A stretch of DNA of 64,000 nucleotides. Source: Bigelowiella natans CCMP2755. Its lineage: Eukaryota > Cercozoa > Chlorarachniophyceae. This document shows positions 29,604 to 41,153 of the stretch, piece by piece (the first letter of the stretch is position 1; every line of letters starts with the position of its first letter). A model generated the notes under the pieces. That model did no database searches and had not been told where the DNA came from. It saw only the letters and a list, made by a program, of their open reading frames with translations. Position numbers and translations under genes: made by a program. Location: assembly GCA_000320545.1 (NCBI GenBank), contig ADNK01001279.1, forward strand, positions 1-64,000, written 5' to 3'.

Positions 29604-29895
29604 GTTTTCTGTGACAAGAGGAAAGAGAAGTAGAGGAGAGCAGATGATGGTCACGGCTGCGCGCTGAATGAATGGAGAAATCTAAGACTCAGAGAGCTTT
29701 GTAAACTCTGTCTCAAGTCAACGAACAAGTTTGAAGTGCTTGTGCTAAGAAACTGATAGTCACTTAATTGAGGCATTGCCGTCTTTCTCGTTATTCTCTC
29801 TTCACGATCATCATCATCATCTTCTTCTAGTTCGTGGTAGTGGTGGTGGTGGTGGTGATGAACATATTGATACTGCTACTGATTAATAAGCCGTA

Positions 29896-30197
29896 CTAGT
29901 CAAGGGCCTCCTTCATTTCTCCTCTCATTTCCAACTGCTCATTGCGTCGCCGTGCTGCAAGACGCAGTCTCCGTATCGTATTGGAGAACTTCCGGAGAGA
30001 CTCGCCGTACCCGATCAAATATAGCAAAGGGATCATAAACCTCCTTACAAAAACAGCAAGTAACGAATGACGAAGCTAAGATGATAACGCCCAGAATGTA
30101 CACATCAATCACACATTGCTGCTTTCAGCAGTTCACACGATCTCTTCCTCTCTCTAATCAATCACACATTGCTGCTTTCAGCAGTTCACACGATCTC

Positions 30198-30235
<38 letters not shown>

Positions 30236-30354
30236 ACACACAGACACACACACACACACACACACACGCAAACACACACATATCAATATAATCGGTTCCA
30301 GTTTCGACAACAGCACCAATCCACTCACTATTATCATCTACATATCATAAATAA

Positions 30355-30386
<32 letters not shown>

Positions 30387-31682
30387 ATATCGTCAATTTC
30401 TTCCTTCCTCTCTACCTCGTTTTCTTCCTCATGTAGCTGCTGATCTGCTTAGAGGAGCACCTTTCTTCGTCATTTCCATACTTCAAATTATCATTGTTGC
30501 CTTCTCCGCAGACAATGCAAACGCCTTTGATGAAGCCATCATCATTATCATTACTATCCTCCTCCTCCTCCACCACCACCACCTCCTCCTCACCGTGGTA
30601 GGAAGAGGGAGTGGTGGTGATGGTGGTGGCAACGTTTGCTTTTTTCTTTCTTTTTTTTACAAATGATGCTGCTGCTGTATTCATTAAAATCTTTCTCGCA
30701 CATGAGGAGTGCTTATGAAGAGTAGCCCCGCTGCTACTTTGACGACAATTACACGATGTTGATGGTATATTGAGATTGATCTCATGCGGACGGGGTATTG
30801 CGAACGAGAGCTTCACTCGAGAAGAGGAGAAAGGAAATCTGTCATTTTGTTCTTCTTTATCCTCCTCCTTCTTCTTCTCCGTTGTGACGGAAGTCTGGCT
30901 TACAATTCCATCGTACTCAAGCCATACTTCTCTGTTTCATGGGACATGTATAAGAGAGAAGAAAAGCGGGAGATTTGTGAGTAGAGAGAGAACAAGAGGG
31001 GGAACACTTAGCGGGGATAGAAGTCAAAGCAACAACAAATGAATGGCATATGAAATATTCTCGTTTTTTGCAGTGGTAGTAAGTGAGACGGCTACAAATA
31101 ATGGACGTAGAGAATCAACCATCATCTTAAGATATTCATCTTGCATCACAACAAGCCAAGCACACTACCACCTTAAGCATACGACAAAGTCTTGCATTCT
31201 TTTAACCCTTCCCAGCTTTCTTTCTTCCTTGGAGGATAGAATGGATGAGTGCGAGATGGAAGAGGGAGTAGGAGGAGGAGGAGGAGAGGCAGCAGAGTCA
31301 TCGTTCATGAATCCGCCTTTCGTGTCCCCGCCCTCCCTTGTTATCTCATGTTGTGGCGGCTCGTTCGGCTCGATTAGGACAAGATCTAGCATCTGAGCAA
31401 ATGGATACACATATTATGCATGGGAACTTAAATAATAAGCATGAATATATTCTCTTCCTCTCCTTATCTTTATTTTCATGTAGCAGTAGTAGTAGTAGTC
31501 GTAGTGTACCCATGGCTCCAGCACTGCTGCTAGGTAAGGGGTCGAGAGATAGAAGGACTTCCACGTCGGGATTTTATGGAGACTCTCTGGAGAGCCGGTC
31601 ACACGAATCGCTGGTGATAACCCGAGTTCTACGGAACGACGGACCTCTATTGAGCGCATCTGGGTCTGCTCGTTGTGATTGT

Positions 31683-31721
<39 letters not shown>

Positions 31722-32434
31722 TGATGGTGGTGGTGGTGATGACTATGTGTATGTTTCGCTGTTCGATAGAGTAATGTGTTGTATTTACCGCGAAACTTCG
31801 ATCCCTACGTCGCTTTCGGTTTAAATTTTGCTGCCTTTGATTTTGCACAAATCGTTCATAGCAGCGCTCGAGGTTTCGGTGCGAGACTCTGTCGCCACCA
31901 CAGTCTACGATGTGAAGCGTTTTTAGGAAGGAAGTCGATTTGTTCAACAAATGAAAAAAAGGTGGTCCTCCTCCTAGCCTTGGAAGGATTAGGAGAAATA
32001 GGGAATTGATACATACCTGCTGATAAATGCCCCAAGAACTTGCAGTATGACATGTCCTTCCATAGCTCGTCCGACGACATCACCAAGCTGCACCATCTCC
32101 TGCAGACCTGGTTAAGATAATAAGGAGGATGATAAGAATTACGCACTACTCACGTTTACATGTAAAATAAGGATGAGGATCGTCAAAATTTCGTCGGTAT
32201 CATTGGAGAACAATGCCTCTGCATTTGAGATTAGTTTTGTCATTGTACTACTATGATACTTACTGTAGCGAGCGACCGGCATAGCTCTCTCCCTGGAAGC
32301 GAGACAAAAATTCGCACTAGCAGCGTTTCAGGCAGCACGCTGCACAAATCCTGTCTTTGACGAGCATGCGTCTTTTCAGGGACAATGTGCTCCGTGATGA
32401 AGTGATTGTGGCTGTGAAATGCATGCTGCTTCAT
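29896..32434 (-). CDS. F-box protein, 7 exons
   Basis: Exons 32434-32264, 32107-32017, 31904-31789, 31665-31510, 31392-31172, 30931-30416 and 30043-29896 join in phase to 472 aa. An F-box lies at residues about 31-80 across the first intron: SVLPETLLVRIFVSLPGREL, then RSLATVCRRWCSLVMSSDEL and LWKDMSYCKF, the typical LPxxxLxxIF ... VCRxWxxL ... LW pattern. By family knowledge this binds Skp1 in an SCF ubiquitin ligase. Downstream it has IPTWKSFYLSTPYLAAVLEP, a Pro/Ser linker, a large charged low-complexity exon with acidic and Lys-rich tracts, a Cys pair region (KGVCIVCGEG) and a basic amphipathic C-terminus (NTIRRLRLAARRRNEQ). No WD40, LRR or Kelch repeats are visible, so the substrate is unknown. 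Confidence 0.8.
30104..30207. repeat. Tandem duplication of 53 bp in an F-box gene intron
   Basis: ATCAATCACACATTGCTGCT and the following ~33 bp appear at 30104 and again at 30157 with essentially no differences, then run into (CT)n and (CA)n (30205-30268). A recent slippage duplication inside the last intron. Confidence 0.9.
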
Positions 32435-32812
32435 CTTCCGTATCCATTATGGCCTCCTCCTCGATTGGAGATGTACTGAGCTGCCATCATCCTCTCATCA
32501 TCAGTGCCACTAAAAAGCCTACTAGATCTATTAAAGTTGGGTGGTGGTAGCCTTCCTCGCGTGGGTTCAGTTCTTTTGTTCCGATGGTCGATCGGTCAAT
32601 GTAGGGCCCTTTCTTGCGCTGCGACCCGTTGTCGCAGTTATGAAAACGGACGGCATTCTTATCCCTTTCTGAACAGCAAAGGCCATTTCTTACAGAATTG
32701 TTATTTATTGTTGTTATTGTTGTCTAGAGTACTAGTAGTATCCGATTCAACTATCCCCTCCCCCCCAAACTTGTCGGCTACAAAGAAAACTGGCACAGAG
32801 GGGCGACTAAGG
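32435..32812. other. Divergent promoter region between F-box gene and 32813 gene
   Basis: 378 bp separating two divergent start codons. No clear promoter motif seen. An open frame at 32504-32812 leads in frame into the 32813 gene and might extend its N-terminus. Confidence 0.5.
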
Positions 32813-34136
32813 ATGCCGCGATCCACCAGAGCCGCATCAGCCGCATCGTCCAATGAAGCAAGCTCTAGCAAGTGAGTAGTCGTAATGTGTGTTGTATATC
32901 CACGGAAGAGGGAATAAGCACTGAAGTTAGATCTACAATCCTGTCGTTGCAGGTTGCAACCACAGGAGAGGACTGAATCAATGGAGGGGAAATCAAGCTT
33001 CAAAAACCTAAGTCTGACGATATTCGAAAAGTAGGATGCGATATTTTACTCCTCCTCCTCTCCATTCTTAGGTTCACCCGACAGGGAGGAGTCTAATTTA
33101 AAATCTCCTAAAGCTGACATTCAGCTCATAGAGAAAGAACCAAGACCCTCTGTCAGTATTTTCTGTTGCTGGATCTTACATATGATAATAGATGGTCTCA
33201 CACTTGCTTTTCAAAAGGGTGATAATGAGAAATGGGTAGACAAAATATCGAATTGCAACGTGTATAGGTACGAATATACTGCACTCTTTGTAGACACATC
33301 ATGAGAATCAATGGCTACCGTCCAATGTTTTAGCACTATCTATATGTTGAAAAGATATTTATATGAAAATAAAATGTAATCATCATCACAGTCACTTCCA
33401 AAACCTTGTGAATGCGATCATCGGCTTTCACGGTCAGTTTTCAAAGGGTAAATATATCGAGAACTTCTCTAAGGTACTACAACTACTACAACTACTACTA
33501 CACCTACTACTACGACTTTAAATCACTTAACAGAAGTATACTAGTAATAGTACTTCCCAATCGTGTTTCCCTATCTCTAATCATTATTATCGAATGAGCC
33601 AGGTCCCCGTGCACGCTTTCAACCTACTGACAATTTGACAATCACCTCATCTTTCATTTAAATAAAACAGGTTAGTTTACCGCTCTCAGAAATCCTTCGT
33701 CTGTTAGACAAAGAACGTCCCCCTTCGGATGTCATGGTGGCAACTATATCGGGTGTAATTCAGGTTCTCATCTTTATCGATGAATACAAGGCTCTTTCTT
33801 TTCAAACATAGCATATCATTTCTATCCTCTGTCTGAGAAACAGAAATTCCGTTGAATAAACCCACTTACTCTCTCTCTCTCTCTCTCTTTTCTTGCAACA
33901 ATTTATCTTTCTATTAATCGCTACTCCTCTTTACCTAGACACAGTTTGACGAGCTTCGGAAGAAGAAATCAGGGCGAAGCAGGCTGGATGACTTTAGCAG
34001 GTTCATATCATTAAGGAGACAAAATAACCGTGTGGGAAGTAGAGGGGGGGGAGAGCCTTTTTTGTCCCCCAACACTTATCTTCTGATTAGTTGGTGTGTT
34101 TTGTTGATCTACAAATATTTGTACCGAAAGCTAATG

Positions 34137-34174
<38 letters not shown>

Positions 34175-35552
34175 TTAGGGGCTTAGTGGCCTGTCAAAAG
34201 TGTTTGACAACTTTCATAACCGAGCTCCAGGCTGGGATACGGAAGGTATTTTTACGAGAACAATTTGAGTATTATTATAAAAAGGAAGAAGGTAGATGAT
34301 GAAAGGGGATCTGTGTTTTTTTATGTGCACTTGTGAGCTTCTGCATTGAACGTGTACCACAAGTTCGGCGTAGTACACAGAGAGTGTACGATATGCGCGT
34401 GATAGTGTTGATCGTCGCTGTTTATGTTGTTCACACACTGATACGTTCCTTTATTTCAAGTTTGAACAGATTAACGCACGGAGGCGGTCAGTTTCAGCAG
34501 TCTTGGTTGGCCCTACATAACCAACAATCTCATCAACGAAAACAAGATTCATTCCATTCTCAACATGTCTAAAATCCAAAAACCATAGGATATTCGCGGT
34601 CAAAAAATCGAATTCATGTTGTCTAATACGAAATATTTTCCTCCTAGATTTTCCCTCTATTTTCCCTGAATAAATCTTAGCAGCTGACGTTTTCTTCCCT
34701 CCTTCCGCCTCAAACAACATACAGAATTCATACTTCAAAGATGTAAGCCAGAAGGATAAAGCTACCATGGAAGAGGTTGTTGTTTGGCACTACATAGTGA
34801 CGACGAGAACAATATTTTCAGAGTTACTGGATGGTGGTGGTGGTTGATGTTGTCGTGGTAGTAGTAGTTGTGTGAGAATATATTAACGTGTTTGTTAGTG
34901 ATGATACTGCCATATTGAGTTATAATATGTGCCACAGGCTTTCGCAGTTATAGATCGGTTGCAAACGCTTCATTCCAAAGAGTCAGTAGGAAAATTAGTC
35001 AGATACGAATAAAAAGAAGAAACAGAAGAACTAACAAGTAACAATAAGAACACCGGCAATGATTCCTGCGATAAATTCTGTCATATTGCTGTAGCCCAAG
35101 CTGCTGTTATTGTTTGATATTATATTGTTTCATTCCTCTCGTGTTTTCTTCTTATCATGCCCTTTGACTGGACAACACCAGGCAACTCCAAAAGTGGCTC
35201 CTTGCCCAGATATCGAAGGCTCAAATAGCGAAGGAAGAGAAGAGTAGACACGACAACCACTTGGTGAGTCGTCGTCATCTACAGATGGCTGCAAGCACTT
35301 GTGCTAATTCCAACAGCTGAAATGAATGATCAAACATAAATGCGTGTTTCCTTGAGGATAGCATCTAAATTCCCACATTGTATTCAATTTTGTGCAAATG
35401 GTAAGTACTACGTAAGTACAACTTGAATAGTTACTTTAGTTTAATCGGTGATGCGTTCTGGCTATCCGATATACGCCATTCTTGGTCTTTTTGGTTTGCT
35501 GTCCTGACACGGAATTCAATATTGTTGGGTTGATATCTTCCTCGCTGTGCAA

Positions 35553-35596
<44 letters not shown>

Positions 35597-35751
35597 CTCT
35601 CGCTCTCTCTCTTTCTCTCTTTCTCTCTCTTTCGCAGCGCCATTCAAGCTTGGTTCACCTAGAGTCACCTGCGATTCTCGCTCAAAAGATTGATTCTCTC
35701 AACGTGGGCAATTTCGGCGAGGTGCTCAGAATGATATGATAAACACATATA

Positions 35752-35785
<34 letters not shown>

Positions 35786-36054
35786 AAATGGAGGGGGTGG
35801 GAGATGAGATTGTAGGCTAATTGTTCTGCATCTAAAAGAAGATAAAGAGAAACTCCTGGATGAATGAATAAATTGTTTGTTTTTGTTTTTTGATCGTTTG
35901 GTTATCGTTGTTCTCATCCCCCCCCTCCCCCTCTTTGTTCTCTTTACTACCATATTTCTGTAGAATGTTTTTTCTTGCACACCTGAGTACTTTAAGACGA
36001 CATTTGCAAGGACTTTGGCCAGGTTGCCATATTCCATCTACACGCATTTTGGAG

Positions 36055-36092
<38 letters not shown>

Positions 36093-36101
36093 AAGAGACA
36101 G

Positions 36102-36139
<38 letters not shown>

Positions 36140-36908
36140 ATCGTACATAGAGATATACCATACTCTATTTTTTTAGGCAACCACTAATTGCAATCTTTGG
36201 TATCGCTCTGGTGACATTCTCCGCCGGTGAGAACCAAGCAGCAAACACACATCTATGACAGCATCGCCATGTAGTTGCTCAGTCGTTGTCATTCATCACG
36301 ACGTACATCCATCATTATATTTCCCCTTGCTTGTTCCTACGATAAGAATGCGGTCATGTTCCTGCTACTACTACTACTACTACTACTACCACCCACCCAT
36401 CCATCCATTAGGCTACGTCTGCCAAACAGGATTGGCAAATTACTCCGGCTACGAATACAACGGGTGCTCCATTATATGTGAATCAAATTATGTATATCTC
36501 GTTAAGAGAGAGAAAGAGGACGAATGGATTGTGATCGTGATTTGATACTGATTACGTCAGTTGGCTGATCCGGGTCTGGGTTCCGCTTCTTATCGTGCTA
36601 AGTGGAATCGGCTTATTTATGTACTCTTGGCTCTTTGGCCATGGTTGTTCATCCGCATATGAATGAGAGCATAATATCAGTGAGGGGACCACGATGAAAA
36701 TTAAGTAAAAAATAGCGCTATTTGTCGCTGCGCAACATTACAGTAACCATCTTGACACGATATTTGATCTAGCTTCTGATTTTTTGTGTTTTTTCCTGGT
36801 GCTACCTAGGTGGTGCAGTTGCTGAATATGCGGTTTGTGACTATGGAGATGGACCGTGCTGCGGGTCAGAGTGGGCAAAAGGAGAAGAAAACATATGACA
36901 AGGATTAG
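32813..36908 (+). CDS. Unknown protein with C-terminal membrane segment(s), about 16 exons
   Basis: Exons read from splice signals: 32813-32871, 32953-33030, 33085-33151, 33218-33267, 33392-33473, 33671-33763, 33939-34000, 34179-34245, 34725-34775, 34938-34985, about 35182-35263, 35638-35721, 35964-36022, 36177-36226, from 36412, and a last exon 36810-36908 (MRFVTMEMDRAAGQ, ending TYDKD-stop). Phases close up to 34985 and again from 35182 to 36226, but not at the 34985/35182 junction or after 36412. The body is soluble and helical (SHFQNLVNAIIGFHGQFSK, LSEILRLLDKERPPSDVMV). QPLIAIFGIALVTFSAG and a later segment in 36560-36660 are hydrophobic enough to span a membrane. I do not recognise the family. 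Introns hold CT, CTG and CA repeats. Confidence 0.6.
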
Positions 36909-37683
36909 CACAGTAAATAAATACTGCTGTTATGTGGTCTAGACACGTCTGAAATAAAGTTCCGTAGTATTAATGTACGTATGTCGAAAATATATAGTTA
37001 GGAATCACAACATGAAGCTATGCTAGCTTTGAAACAATGTTGGTTGAGCTTGCAATGTAACGAGCTACAAGCTATTCATGTCGCGGGTCGTTTTTGCATC
37101 ATGGATCATGTGTTTTTGTGGTTCGTCATGCGCAAGACTGCGATAGCATGCAATGACAATGGCGGTATGTAAGCGTATGCACCGCACACTTTTTCACTTG
37201 TCTGAGTTTGAGTCGAGTTGCCTAGACCTGTAGCATGGCTTTACTGTATGCGCCAGCGTTGTTGGCACTCAAGTGAGCTATTTGTGAAGCCAACGCCTTG
37301 TCGAGCGCTCGCCAGCAAGATTATCCGTTAAGCGAACATGCGAGATGTTGCATTGCTAGATTGCGCACATATGCTTTCTTGCTATGTCTATTGTGATGTT
37401 TGTTCCCATGATTTCTTGCATTTATACGCATGACGCGGAGTGCATGAGTGTACAGCGCTATGGGAATTATTAGAAATAATTGTAGCAATTTACCTCAAGT
37501 TATGAGCCGAAGAAAGGCAAGTGATATATCGCAAACTGCTCGTATGGTATGTTAAACAGCACACTAGCTTCCCTCCATATCTGCTATGTTAAAAGCTTTT
37601 AGACATTCTCGGTGATTGGGTAAGCCGGAATGTTACTTCTGCTGTTGTTTGGTCGCTTTATCTTTTTGATGCTGTGTACAATT
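36909..37683. other. Convergent intergenic region, CTAG/CATG-type; no gene seen
   Basis: Between the 32813 gene (+) and the Mo25-like gene (-). Mixed-sequence DNA with palindromic words (tagctagc-like near 37021, gcatgcaatg near 37147). I find no clear repeat copy, RNA gene or ORF. Confidence 0.65.
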
Positions 37684-39240
37684 TTAGCTATTTATTGTTG
37701 TCTTTAAGTCAGACATATTGTCTCTTGTGTCTCCGCTAGGAGTTTGTTTCACGGTATCTTTTATAACTATCTTACCATTGCTATTAACTCTATTCGCTGC
37801 ACTTCCGCCAACGACAATATGTACTGGAGCTTCAACCTCCCTGTTCTCGTCGCAGCTCGCCGCGACAGAACCGTCCGTAGTGTTGCCGTCGATATCAGCA
37901 TCAATAATATCATCTTCGTAGGCCACGTTTTGCTCCTCGTCTCTTTCCTCCTCGCAGAGATCCTGGGTCGCCTGGTTTCCCCCCCGTTTTTTTAGCGGTG
38001 CCTTTCCGCCTGTAATTCGAATTTTGTGCAGGCTACAGCTAGCTTCTAGGGCGCTTATCATCCATGCGACTTTCTTGGATGCAGCCACAGACTCAGCCTT
38101 TGATTCTTCAATTTCTTCCTTCTTTCCTTCAGGTTTTTGGTGGGAAGTTGTTGATTTGATAACGAACATAAGCTTATCCTTGTTCTGAGCGAGTAATGCC
38201 TGTATATCTGGTTTTCTTCCCGGGTCGGCCAGGAAAAGTTTGAGCAAGTTCAGCTGTGCTCTCCGAACAGCGAGCGAAAAGGGCGAAGATAAAAGTGATG
38301 AGGAGGATAGTAAGGAAGAGGAGGAAGGAGAGAGAGGGACAGCGATAGAAGACGGGTCAGTACGGCCTTCAAGCAGTAACTGTATCAGGATCTGTAGGTG
38401 TTTGGTTGACTGCACATAGCGCATCATCAGAGGTAAGTTTTGGCGCCTGGTCAAATATGTGAAGAGAATTTCAGTACAGAGACGCCGTGCGACATATCTA
38501 CTTCCGTTGCCCCTCTCATGCATTCGTTTATATGCCTCTTTGAGAAGCTTGTGGAAGAATTTCGGTGTACTTGTCGCCTTTGTGTGCGTTCTTATCACAA
38601 CTTCTACTATTTCAGCCGAACCAGCCTGGACGTCAAATTGAGGCGAGTCTATCAATGGGAATGCCATGCTCCAGAAATGATTCTCAAGAATCTGAGCTGC
38701 AAGAGTTCGATGTCGAGCAAATTGCAGTATTAAGCGCCGTGAATGTGTACGCACAAGGCGATCAGGATCGCACATGCGAGCAATGAGGGAGTGTAAGACT
38801 TGGGGTTTTTCTCTCATGTATACGACCATGCACTTCATGGTTAGCAAGTTCATTGTCAACTGGATCACTTCTAAAAGCAAGGAGAAGGGGATGTTCATGT
38901 CAGCCAGCAGTGATGCAAACAGAGAGTCTTTGCTCGAAAGGCTAATAGCAACCGACTTCTTTTTTGCCTCATCCTCCTGAACGAGTTCGGTGAGACGTGT
39001 AATTCTTTTAATTAATTTGTTGATAAAATTCATTGGTTTATTCGAATCTCTGATAGGATTTACGGAGATGCTGGTCTGGACGCTTACTGATCGGGTGGAT
39101 GTTTCTGTGTAGCAAGAACGTGTGCTCTTGAGCTCTTCTGAACCAGCATTGGCCCCGGAAGAAGCTCTGAGCAAAACATGTAATTTTGCTAGCTCCGAAG
39201 TGACCTTAATAGGACCTCCGCGAAAGATTCTGAGCAGCAT
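37684..39240 (-). CDS. Mo25: Mo25/CAB39-like armadillo-type scaffold
   Basis: Single-exon ORF of 518 aa. The middle and C-terminal half match the Mo25 family: FDVQAGSAEIVEVVIRTHTK and FFHKLLKEAYKRMHERGNGS, then ARRLCTEILFTYLTRRQNLP, LMMRYVQSTKHLQILIQLLL and RAQLNLLKLFLADPGRKPDI. Known Mo25 proteins (about 340 aa) are helical-repeat scaffolds that bind STRAD/STK11 or MST/GCK kinases in polarity, Hippo-like and cytokinesis signalling. The N-terminal part is divergent (FINKLIKRITRLTELVQEDE). Two additions are unusual: a Ser/Leu-rich insert (SSSSLLSSSSLLSS) between helices and a long acidic, disordered C-terminal tail of more than 100 residues. The start at 39240 is the first ATG in frame; an upstream exon is possible. 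Confidence 0.75.
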   Translation of the reverse strand: MLLRIFRGGPIKVTSELAKLHVLLRASSGANAGSEELKSTRSCYTETSTRSVSVQTSISVNPIRDSNKPMNFINKLIKRITRLTELVQEDEAKKKSVAISLSSKDSLFASLLADMNIPFSLLLEVIQLTMNLLTMKCMVVYMREKPQVLHSLIARMCDPDRLVRTHSRRLILQFARHRTLAAQILENHFWSMAFPLIDSPQFDVQAGSAEIVEVVIRTHTKATSTPKFFHKLLKEAYKRMHERGNGSRYVARRLCTEILFTYLTRRQNLPLMMRYVQSTKHLQILIQLLLEGRTDPSSIAVPLSPSSSSLLSSSSLLSSPFSLAVRRAQLNLLKLFLADPGRKPDIQALLAQNKDKLMFVIKSTTSHQKPEGKKEEIEESKAESVAASKKVAWMISALEASCSLHKIRITGGKAPLKKRGGNQATQDLCEEERDEEQNVAYEDDIIDADIDGNTTDGSVAASCDENREVEAPVHIVVGGSAANRVNSNGKIVIKDTVKQTPSGDTRDNMSDLKTTINS

Positions 39241-39635
39241 CGATCTAAATGTTGACGATATCTAAAGCCGTAGTGGGTATTTCGTCATTCAGCCATGTGG
39301 GAGGAGGAGGGAGATAATGCGGTGGTTTTGAGGCACGAATTTGATGCCGAAAAGATATTACTTTTTTTCTTTTTATCGCACGTGTGCAGGCCAAAAAACA
39401 CTGGAAAGCATGATAAATTATTTGACACAGGCCAAAAAAGGAATTGATTTTGAATGATCCTGCAGGGAGACTAACGCGCAGAAGCACACTGGGTAATAAT
39501 TTGATGCGGATTTAACGCACTGAAGTGCGCAAACAGTTGAAAATTATTCAGCCTTGAGCCGCCTCTATATCGGCTCAGCGACAAGAAAAATGCCTGAATA
39601 TCTTGCGATAAAACAGCGAAAAGGAACACCGACAA

Positions 39636-41153
39636 ATGGCCAACCAACGTGGTTTCGGATTCCGTGGGAGGTGCCGGTTTAGGGGCACTCTAGGTTTCTC
39701 CATTGCGCTGGTAAGCTTCATTTTTCGATGAGCACCGAGATTCAATATGACATTGTGTAAAGCTCGCTAATAATTTCTTCATGCTCTATTGGCAACACAT
39801 TTGTCTTTGTAAAAAACCTTATATTTTTGTTAGCTGGGGGTTCTCGTGGTAGGAGCGATGTCCATCTATGCTTCATTGATGCACCGAGGGAACAGTCATC
39901 TTCCTAATTTCGAAACGCATGATCAAATAGAGAATGCCAATACCAAGACAAACAAGGCTCTTGCTTCTGAAAATGCATCAATCGACATCGAATTTAGTAT
40001 GGCTGGTAAGCATATAGAGGAGAATAATATGAATACGAACGATAAGTACTTCCAGTGGAAGGCAGAGCCTCCCTCTACAGGAATGAAAAGAGGCAACTGC
40101 TGCTGGGAACCAAGAATCTTCACCACAAAAATCGAAGAAATCATTACTGATAATATGACGCCCCTCCTCGGCCCTAATTCAGAGAGGATCAGCTGGATAC
40201 CAGAAATTACAGCCGATCCACGCACAATCCTGAGGATGCACCTTTCGCAACGAAAACAATTACAAAAATGGGAATGCCCCGGAAACCCCTTTTCGGTGAT
40301 GGGACCGGAGGACATCGCAGCCAATAGAACTCGATGTCTACAGCTCGATCAAGGTATCGTTGGCTTCCTCTATACAACAAAGCACTCGCCTGGTCGTCTG
40401 TTTGCCTATGTGGAGAACTACAAAGTGGGATCGACCACAATTGTAGATAATCTCGATGAGCATCATTGTCCGCATGTGGCATCGTTTAAAGGCATGCATG
40501 ATAAGGCGATAAACAACTCAGTTAACTGTCTGGTTACATTGCAACGGGGTGGCTACGACATCATAGCGAAGCATTCTATGGCAAAGCAGCAGCCTATAAC
40601 AGCATTTTCCTTTGTCCGCCATCCAGTCGACCGCTTTGTGAGCGGCTACGCGACGATGCTCCTACACTTTGATTGGAACTACAAGAACTTAACAAGCCGC
40701 ACCAAGCAACTGATGGATCTTAAAGAACCTCAGCGCTTTTCAGCATTCGTGGACTATATCACCGATCAGGGTACTCGGATTGTCGAACCCTTCACTAGGA
40801 AGTGTAATGGTGACGGACAGGCCAGGGTAGAAAAGGTAGAGAATTTCTTCACCAGTGAGGAGGCTGCAGGATACCTACACATGTTTTCACAGACATGGTT
40901 CCTCTCTCAATATCCAGGGCGTATTCAATATATCGGAAAGTTTGAAAACAATTTTAACAGTAGTTTAAAGTGGATCATGACGGATTTAATGTCGCTCTCC
41001 AAGGTGTATTCTATCAGTCGCAACAATAAGCGGATGAAATTATACAGTTTCACAAAGAAATATCTTAAAGAACCCAGCCTTAGGCAAACGATTGAGAGAC
41101 TCAACCGCTACTTTGCCTTCGAACTTGACCTCTTTGGCTATAAGCCGAGATAA
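39636..41153 (+). CDS. Golgi carbohydrate sulfotransferase (type II membrane protein)
   Basis: Two exons, 39636-39710 and 39834-41153, join in phase 0 to 464 aa. A short cytosolic tail (MANQRGFGFRGRCRFRG) is followed by a signal anchor (LGFSIALLGVLVVGAMSIYA) that spans the splice site, then a long lumenal part. The PAPS-binding motifs of the sulfotransferase-2 (HNK-1/chondroitin) family are visible: 5'-phosphosulfate loop YVENYKVGSTTIVDNL and 3'-phosphate motif FSFVRHPVDRFVSGY. Such enzymes move sulfate from PAPS to sugars in the Golgi. The C-terminal ERLNRYFAFELDLFGYKPR is also typical in position. Several N-glycosylation sites (NNS, NLT, NSS) fit a lumenal fold. The intron is 123 bp. Confidence 0.85.
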
